Part shown: positions 59,100-64,000 of the stretch, piece by piece
How the letters are laid out: each line of letters begins with the position of its first letter
Position numbering within the stretch: position 1 is the first letter of the stretch
Source: Acidobacteriota bacterium
GTDB lineage: Bacteria; Acidobacteriota; Terriglobia; Terriglobales; Acidobacteriaceae
Length of the DNA: 64,000 nucleotides
Assembly: GCA_018268915.1 (NCBI GenBank)
Contig: JAFDVQ010000012.1
Span: forward strand, 1 to 64,000
Reading direction: 5' to 3'
Position numbers and translations under genes: made by a program
Notes under the pieces: generated by a model
Seen by the model: the letters and a program-made list of their open reading frames with translations, nothing else
Told to the model about the DNA's origin: nothing
Database searches by the model: none

Positions 59100-60323
59100 A
59101 TGGATCGGAAAATCCGCAGATGGGGTGTGCTGATTTTCAGCTTTTTGCTGATAACGCTTCTCTCAGTTTTGAGCGAGGCGCAGGGTCGAGTTCATACGAA
59201 TGCGATGAACCTCGACCCGCAGGTTCGTGAGGCTTATCACTACTTCTATCTGCTGGATTATCCCGCTGCTGTGCAGCGCTTTCAACGTATCCACCAGCAG
59301 CACCCGGGTGATCCACACGCCACCACGATGCTGCTTGAGGCGGTCGTATTTCAAGAACTGTACCGGCAGGACCTGCTGGATACGACGTTCTACGCGAATG
59401 ACGGCTTCCTGACCGGGAAACATGCAACCGATGAAGACCCGAAAAAGCGCGACGAAATATTTGCATTGGCGGACGAGGCAGTCCGTGAAGCGGACTCGCG
59501 GATCGATAAAAACTCCAAGGACGTAGACGCGCTTTTTGCGCGAGGATGGGCGCGGAGTCTGCGCTGCACTTACGTGGCGATGGTTCAGCGCGGGTTCGGC
59601 GCAGGGTTTCGACTGGCGGGAAAAGCAAAGGACGACTGTGAACGTGTCCTAAAGATCGATCCGGACTACGTCGATGCCAAGCTGGTTGTCGGTGTTTACC
59701 AGTACGTGGTTGGCGCGCTCCCGTTACCTTTCAAGATCTTGATCGGCTTTGCCGGGATTACTGGATCGAAGACAAAGGGGATGGAACTGCTACGAGACGA
59801 CGCAGAGCGCGGTGTGGCAACAAGCGTGGATGCGCGGACGGTGATCGCGCTGTTTCTCCGGCGGGAAGCCAAATACAAAGAAGCGATCGATGAGGTTCTA
59901 AAGTTGAAGCGGATGTACCCTCGTGACTTTCTCTTCTGCCTTGAAGAGGGAAATCTGCGCAAGGATGCGGGCGAAGGGATGAAGGCCGTGGATGTTTACC
60001 GCACGATCATCACGGATAGCGAAAAGCCAGGCTATTTTGCCGAGGCGAGATGGGAACTGGCTTACTTCGGGCTGGGAGACGCACTGCGAGGGCAGAGGCA
60101 CTATGCGGAAGCGGCTCAGGCTTACGAGAAGGCCGCAGAGTCAAGGACTGTTGGCACCGAACTGAAGGTGCGAACGCTGGTGTCTGCCGGAGAATGTCAC
60201 GATCTGCTGGGTGAACGTCAGGTGGCGATCAGGGACTACCAGGAAGCGATCGATGCCGGCCCGAATACCTCACGGGCAGACACAGCTCGCAAACGCCTGA
60301 AGTCTCCATATAAAGCAAACTGA
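59100..60323 (+). CDS. TPR-repeat protein
   Basis: A 407-residue exported or membrane-anchored protein (hydrophobic segment about residues 9-27) with TPR-like repeats from about residue 45 onwards (REAYHYFYLLDYPAAVQRFQRIHQQHP ... AQAYEKAAESRTVGTELKVRT). The function is unknown. ATG at 59100 has AGGGGTG just before it; a longer reading from 59055 would run from the preceding intergenic stretch. Confidence 0.7.
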   Translation: MDRKIRRWGVLIFSFLLITLLSVLSEAQGRVHTNAMNLDPQVREAYHYFYLLDYPAAVQRFQRIHQQHPGDPHATTMLLEAVVFQELYRQDLLDTTFYANDGFLTGKHATDEDPKKRDEIFALADEAVREADSRIDKNSKDVDALFARGWARSLRCTYVAMVQRGFGAGFRLAGKAKDDCERVLKIDPDYVDAKLVVGVYQYVVGALPLPFKILIGFAGITGSKTKGMELLRDDAERGVATSVDARTVIALFLRREAKYKEAIDEVLKLKRMYPRDFLFCLEEGNLRKDAGEGMKAVDVYRTIITDSEKPGYFAEARWELAYFGLGDALRGQRHYAEAAQAYEKAAESRTVGTELKVRTLVSAGECHDLLGERQVAIRDYQEAIDAGPNTSRADTARKRLKSPYKAN

Positions 60324-60413
60324 TCGTTTGGCTTGGGGAAGATAACGGCTGGGTTGCGGAACCGTTTGAGCGTGGTTTGCGTAGTGATATGGTGAAAACG
60401 GAGGTTTCGCCAA

Positions 60414-60785
60414 ATGCCCTTTTTCTGTCAACGCTGTGGAACCGGATTGCCGCCGAGCGCGCGGTTTTGCTCGAACTGCGGGAATGTGGTGACTGCTGCT
60501 CCGCCTCCGCCAGGACGGCCTCTGGTCAGGCCGATTGCAGGAAGACAGATAGCCGGCGTGTGCATCGGCATGGCGCAGGCAAATGGATGGAACGTGACCA
60601 CTGTTCGTGTTCTCACCGTGCTCGGCTTTTTCTTTACCAGCGGGCTGGTAGGTGTGGCTTACCTGGCAGGGTGGATTGGCATTCCTGAGGAATTTATGGG
60701 GATGCCCGGAGCTTACCCACCGCAAAGTTATCCTCAGCCTCCTTATCCGCCGAACGCACCGGGCGGGTATCCTCCAAGGGTATGA
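60414..60785 (+). CDS. PspC-domain protein with N-terminal zinc ribbon
   Basis: A 123-residue protein. The first 25 residues form a zinc ribbon (FCQRCGTGLPPSARFCSNCG). A Pro-rich stretch and a PspC domain follow (RQIAGVCIGMAQANGWNVTTVRVLTVLGFFFTSGLVGVAYL), with one membrane helix. The tail is Pro/Tyr/Gly-rich. PspC proteins respond to envelope stress. Its stop overlaps the start of the hydrolase gene by 4 bases (ATGA), so they are co-translated. Confidence 0.85.
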   Translation: MPFFCQRCGTGLPPSARFCSNCGNVVTAAPPPPGRPLVRPIAGRQIAGVCIGMAQANGWNVTTVRVLTVLGFFFTSGLVGVAYLAGWIGIPEEFMGMPGAYPPQSYPQPPYPPNAPGGYPPRV

Positions 60786-61615
60786 GCAAGACGTACGAAT
60801 CGCATGGGGCACGGCTGAGCTACGAAGAAACTGGTTCAGGCGTGCCTGTAATCTTTTTGCACCCCACACCGTTGGACCATACCTACTGGCTTCCTTCTCT
60901 TGAACGGATCGGCGAATACCGCGCCATTCTTCCTGACTTTCGCGCACATGGTGACTCTGAGCTAGGCGACGACCTGCCTGTGGGCGGATTCTCGCGTGTG
61001 CCGGATGCTCCGGTGTTGAGCATGGGGCAGCTCACTTCGGACGTGCTGGCATTGATGGATCACCTGGAGCTTGGGGAAGCGGTGTTTGCAGGCTGCTCGA
61101 TCGGTGGCTACGTCATGCTGGACCTCTGGCGCAAGGCGCCAATGCGAATGCGTGGTCTGGTGTTTGTCTGCTCGAAGGCACAGCCCGATGCTGAGGCGAA
61201 TCTTGTGAAGCGTGTCGAGACGATCAACCGGGTGAAACGCGAGGGGACTGCCGGAGTTTTCGACGGCAATGCACAGACGCTGATCGGTGCAAGCACTCGC
61301 GCCAAGAGGCCAGAGGTTGTAAGCGAACTGCGAGCGCGAATGACGCTTACTTCGGAGGCTGTTATCGCTGTGCAGGCGGGGCTTGCGACGCGGCCGGATT
61401 CTATTCCGGATATTGCGGAGATCGATGCACCGCTCCTGGCAATCTGCGGCGGCGAAGATCCGGGAATCACGGAAGCGGAGATGCGGGCTTTCGAAGGTGC
61501 GCCCGGTGGATGCGAATTCCATCTACTGCCGGATGCGGGACACTTCGCAGCATACGAGCAGCCGGAGAAGGTGGCGGCGATCATGAGGCCGTGGCTGTCG
61601 CAGTTCGAGTTCTAA
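60782..61615 (+). CDS. Alpha/beta hydrolase
   Basis: A 277-residue alpha/beta hydrolase-fold enzyme. The nucleophile elbow is AGCSIGGYVML (Ser near residue 107), the Asp is in AICGGEDPGIT and the His in LLPDAGHFAAYEQPE. It has no signal peptide. It resembles 3-oxoadipate enol-lactonase and other small-molecule esterases, but the substrate is unknown. It is coupled to the PspC gene. Confidence 0.82.
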   Translation: MSKTYESHGARLSYEETGSGVPVIFLHPTPLDHTYWLPSLERIGEYRAILPDFRAHGDSELGDDLPVGGFSRVPDAPVLSMGQLTSDVLALMDHLELGEAVFAGCSIGGYVMLDLWRKAPMRMRGLVFVCSKAQPDAEANLVKRVETINRVKREGTAGVFDGNAQTLIGASTRAKRPEVVSELRARMTLTSEAVIAVQAGLATRPDSIPDIAEIDAPLLAICGGEDPGITEAEMRAFEGAPGGCEFHLLPDAGHFAAYEQPEKVAAIMRPWLSQFEF

Positions 61616-61688
61616 AGACCGGATTGCGAGAGCCCGGGCGCAAGGATGCGATAGGCTCGAAGGATCACAGCATTTCCCGGAAGTCTGA

Positions 61689-62978
61689 TTGAATCCTGAC
61701 TTGAAATATTCATCTCGCCCATTTCGTGCGGCAGGCGCGCGCGGAGTTCTGCATTGCGATGGCGTCTCGCTCGAGGCATTGGCGAAGCAATATGGCACGC
61801 CCCTTTATGTCTACTCCGCATATGAAATCGTTGAACGATTCTTGCTTTTCAAGAGTGCTTTCGCTGTGAGAGATCACCTGATTTGCTACGCGGTGAAAGC
61901 CAACTCATCGCTGGCGATTCTGAAGCTGCTGGCTGATCAGGGTGCGGGGTTCGATATTGTCTCGGGCGGGGAACTGGCGCGGGTGATGGCCGCCGCGCCT
62001 GAGGCTGCGGGGCGGGTTGTGTTTTCCGGGGTTGGAAAGACCGCCGAGGAAATTGACGCTGCGCTGCAGGCGGGAATTCTCGAATTCAATGTAGAGAGCG
62101 AGTCCGAGCTGCAGTTGCTGGCAACTCGGGCGAAGAAGCGTGGAGCAAAGGCCAGGTTTGCCCTGCGGGTGAATCCGGATGTATTTGCGGATACGCATCC
62201 CTATATTTCGACGGGATTGCGGGAACACAAGTTCGGAATCGATATCCGGCAGGCGCCAGCGATCTATCGCGCGGCGGCGAAAATCAAATGGCTGGAACCG
62301 CACGGCATCAGCGTGCATATCGGTTCGCAGATCCGGTCGGCGGAGCCATTTGGCGCTGCGGTCCGGAGGGTGAGCAAGCTGGCGGCTCAGTTGAGGAGCG
62401 AAGGGATTGCGCTGAAGTCGATCGATGCGGGAGGCGGCCTGGGAATCGACTACCACTCTGGTGGCGATGGTTCGGATGCAGCGGCGAAGGTGGCGGAGTA
62501 TGCGGGTGCGATTGAGAAGTCGCTGGACGGATTCGAAGGCAGGTTGCTGATTGAGCCGGGACGGTTCATCGTTGCGCAAGCGGGCGCTCTGGTGACGCGG
62601 GTGCTCAACGTGAAGAAGAACGGGAAGAAGACTTTTGTGATCACCGATGCGGCGATGAATGATCTGATTCGACCGGCGCTCTACCAGGCGTATCACGAGA
62701 TTGTTCCGGTGAAGCCGCGAGCGGGAACAGCGCGTGCCGTCGATGTTGTTGGGCCGGTGTGCGAGACGGGGGACTTCTTTGCCCGTGATCGAAAACTGAA
62801 ACCGATTCAGCCTGGCGATCTACTGGTCCTGATGGATGCAGGTGCTTATGGCATGGCGCAGAGTTCGAATTACAACTCGCGGATGAAGCCTGCCGAGGTG
62901 CTGGTAGAAGGAAAGAAGCACCGCCTGATCCGTCGGCGGGAAGAGATGAAAGATCTGCTGGCTACGGAGATCTACTAA
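61689..62978 (+). CDS. lysA: Diaminopimelate decarboxylase LysA
   Basis: A 429-residue PLP enzyme of fold III, the usual length. The PLP Lys is in CYAVKANSS, the phosphate-binding loop in DAGGGLGIDY and EPGRFIVAQAG, and the C-terminal active-site Cys in GPVCETGDF. It makes L-lysine from meso-diaminopimelate. The start is TTG at 61689 with GGAAG upstream. It is followed by a repeat palindrome and appears to be a single gene. Confidence 0.95.
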   Translation: MNPDLKYSSRPFRAAGARGVLHCDGVSLEALAKQYGTPLYVYSAYEIVERFLLFKSAFAVRDHLICYAVKANSSLAILKLLADQGAGFDIVSGGELARVMAAAPEAAGRVVFSGVGKTAEEIDAALQAGILEFNVESESELQLLATRAKKRGAKARFALRVNPDVFADTHPYISTGLREHKFGIDIRQAPAIYRAAAKIKWLEPHGISVHIGSQIRSAEPFGAAVRRVSKLAAQLRSEGIALKSIDAGGGLGIDYHSGGDGSDAAAKVAEYAGAIEKSLDGFEGRLLIEPGRFIVAQAGALVTRVLNVKKNGKKTFVITDAAMNDLIRPALYQAYHEIVPVKPRAGTARAVDVVGPVCETGDFFARDRKLKPIQPGDLLVLMDAGAYGMAQSSNYNSRMKPAEVLVEGKKHRLIRRREEMKDLLATEIY

Positions 62979-63013
62979 GTCCGTTGACCGCATGGTTCTC
63001 GTTCATCCTAGCT

Positions 63014-63048
63014 CCCCAGGTCTCCAAAAGGGGAGACCTGGGGCACCC
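63014..63048. repeat. Intergenic palindrome with GGGGCACCC tail
   Basis: CCCCAGGTCTCC (63014-63025) and GGAGACCTGGGG (63032-63043) form a perfect 12-bp stem followed by CACCC. It lies after lysA. Confidence 0.88.
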
Positions 63049-63218
63049 GGTTTTCTTGAGGGGCTAAGGGCCATCTATCTCCCCCCAAGCAGAGCTCAGA
63101 TCGGGCAATCAGTGAAATCGGTTGTTCTCGCGGTTCTCCGCGGTGTGATAGCGAATACACATTGAAACTCCCGTGCGCTGGTATCCGTCCTGATAAGGTA
63201 TCTCGCGGAGGAATTTTG

Positions 63219-64000
63219 CATGTTTTTTCGTACGCAGGCATTGTGTGCCTTGGCGGCGGCGGGGGTATTGATGGGGCTCTCTGCCAGCTCGCATGCTGAT
63301 CCATTGAAGGTGAAGACAGAGCAGGGAAAGGTCGTCGGCAAGACGATCAATAGCGGTAAGGTCCGCGCGTTTCTTGGATTGCCCTACGCAGCGCCGCCTG
63401 TGGGCGACTTGCGCTGGAAGGCACCGCAGCCCGCGGCAAAGTGGAAGGGCGATCGCGACGCGACTAAGTTTGGAGCACATTGCGCACAGGGACGCGTCTT
63501 CGACGACATGGTGTTCCAGGATGGCACGCCGAGCGAGGACTGCCTTTTTCTGAACGTGTATACGCCTGCGGACGCGAAGAAGAATGCGAAGCTGCCGGTG
63601 ATGTTCTGGATTCACGGGGGCGGTTATTCGGGCGGAGGCAGTTCTGAGCCGCGGCATAACGGCGACTTCCTTCCGCTGAAGGGCGTTGTGCTGGTGACGA
63701 TCAATTACCGCCTCGGAGTCTTCGGATTCCTTTGCACCGATGAACTGGCGAAGGAAGGCAACGGGTCTGCCGGAAACTACGGACTGCTGGACATGGTGGC
63801 CGCGCTCGAGTGGGTGAAGAAGAATATTGGCAAGTTCAATGGCGATCCTGCGAACGTGACGATCTTCGGAGAGAGCGCCGGATCGTTTGCGGTGAGCACA
63901 TTGATGGCTTCGCCCATGGCGCAAGGGCTATTCGCGAAGGCGATCGGCGAAAGCGGTGCAGCGTTTCCGAGCGCGATCTCTCTCGGTGGCGAGAGCGTGA
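63219..64000 (+). CDS. Carboxylesterase type B, partial (runs off the window)
   Basis: The open reading frame from ATG 63219 continues past the window end (260 codons present). GGAGG lies 8 bases before the ATG. A signal peptide (ending ASSHA) leads into type-B carboxylesterase sequence: FLGLPYAAPPVGDLRW, SEDCLFLNVYTP, WIHGGGYSGGG and the nucleophile elbow FGESAGSF with its catalytic Ser. It is related to the gene at 44593 but clearly a different protein. The C-terminal half, including the Asp/Glu and His of the triad, is not in the window. Confidence 0.9.

Noticed and set aside
1..64000. CRISPR array or prophage
   Set aside because: No regularly spaced repeats with unique spacers, no cas genes, no integrase or phage structural genes. 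The repeat at 1-100 has no spacers.

Overview
This 64 kb, GC-rich window carries densely packed genes on both strands and looks like a chromosome segment of an Acidobacteriota bacterium of the Terriglobia type. That placement is an inference from gene content: Tol genes, a porin-cytochrome cluster, exported DinB-like proteins, WXXGXW-type proteins and many short intergenic palindromes. No rRNA gene, canonical tRNA gene, prophage, insertion sequence or CRISPR array was seen.

Layout. 1-4.4 kb: an 8-bp tandem repeat at the left edge, two DinB-superfamily proteins, an exported cyclase-family hydrolase and a PilZ protein. 4.4-8.2 kb: a receiver protein lacking its phospho-acceptor Asp, then a roughly 1.6 kb run of structured RNA candidates that share one core (two contain tRNA-like T-arms and GNRA-capped stems), a small Cys-rich protein placed among them, and a Ro60/Rsr (TROVE + vWA) gene. 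I read this as a Ro-Y RNA locus with an expanded Y RNA set. 8.3-16.2 kb: LysM protein, PhoB/PhoR-like pair, PstS, amidase, CyaY, and a SoxR/flavin reductase pair with a clear SoxR box. 16.3-25.9 kb: tolQ-tolR-tonB/tolA-tolB, recN, a His-rich exported protein, an OmpA-family protein and a LexA/CI-like repressor. 26-36.3 kb: a single-domain receiver, two TPR proteins, then tetraheme cytochrome, PpiC/SurA-like chaperone, large beta-barrel, NHL propeller, 12-heme cytochrome and a second tetraheme cytochrome. This resembles a porin-cytochrome conduit for electron transfer across the outer membrane. 36.4-44.5 kb: dispersed histidine-degradation genes (ftcD fusion, hutU, hutI) and a permease. 44.6-64 kb: carboxylesterases, an FAD oxidoreductase, a divergent RibBA-like protein with pnuC-nadR, a GH79-like hydrolase, a deoxyhypusine-synthase-like enzyme, a Flp pilin, murU with an AmgK-RapZ fusion, and lysA.

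How the parts fit. Rsr and its RNAs probably act in RNA quality control. SoxR probably controls the divergent reductase. PhoB/PhoR and PstS are a phosphate-starvation set, although pstCAB are not here. MurU plus AmgK-RapZ form a cell-wall sugar recycling pair with a likely amino-sugar sensing domain. PnuC-NadR take up and convert nicotinamide riboside. At least 13 intergenic hairpins ending in GGGGCACCC or a variant lie between genes, mostly in the first 16 kb.
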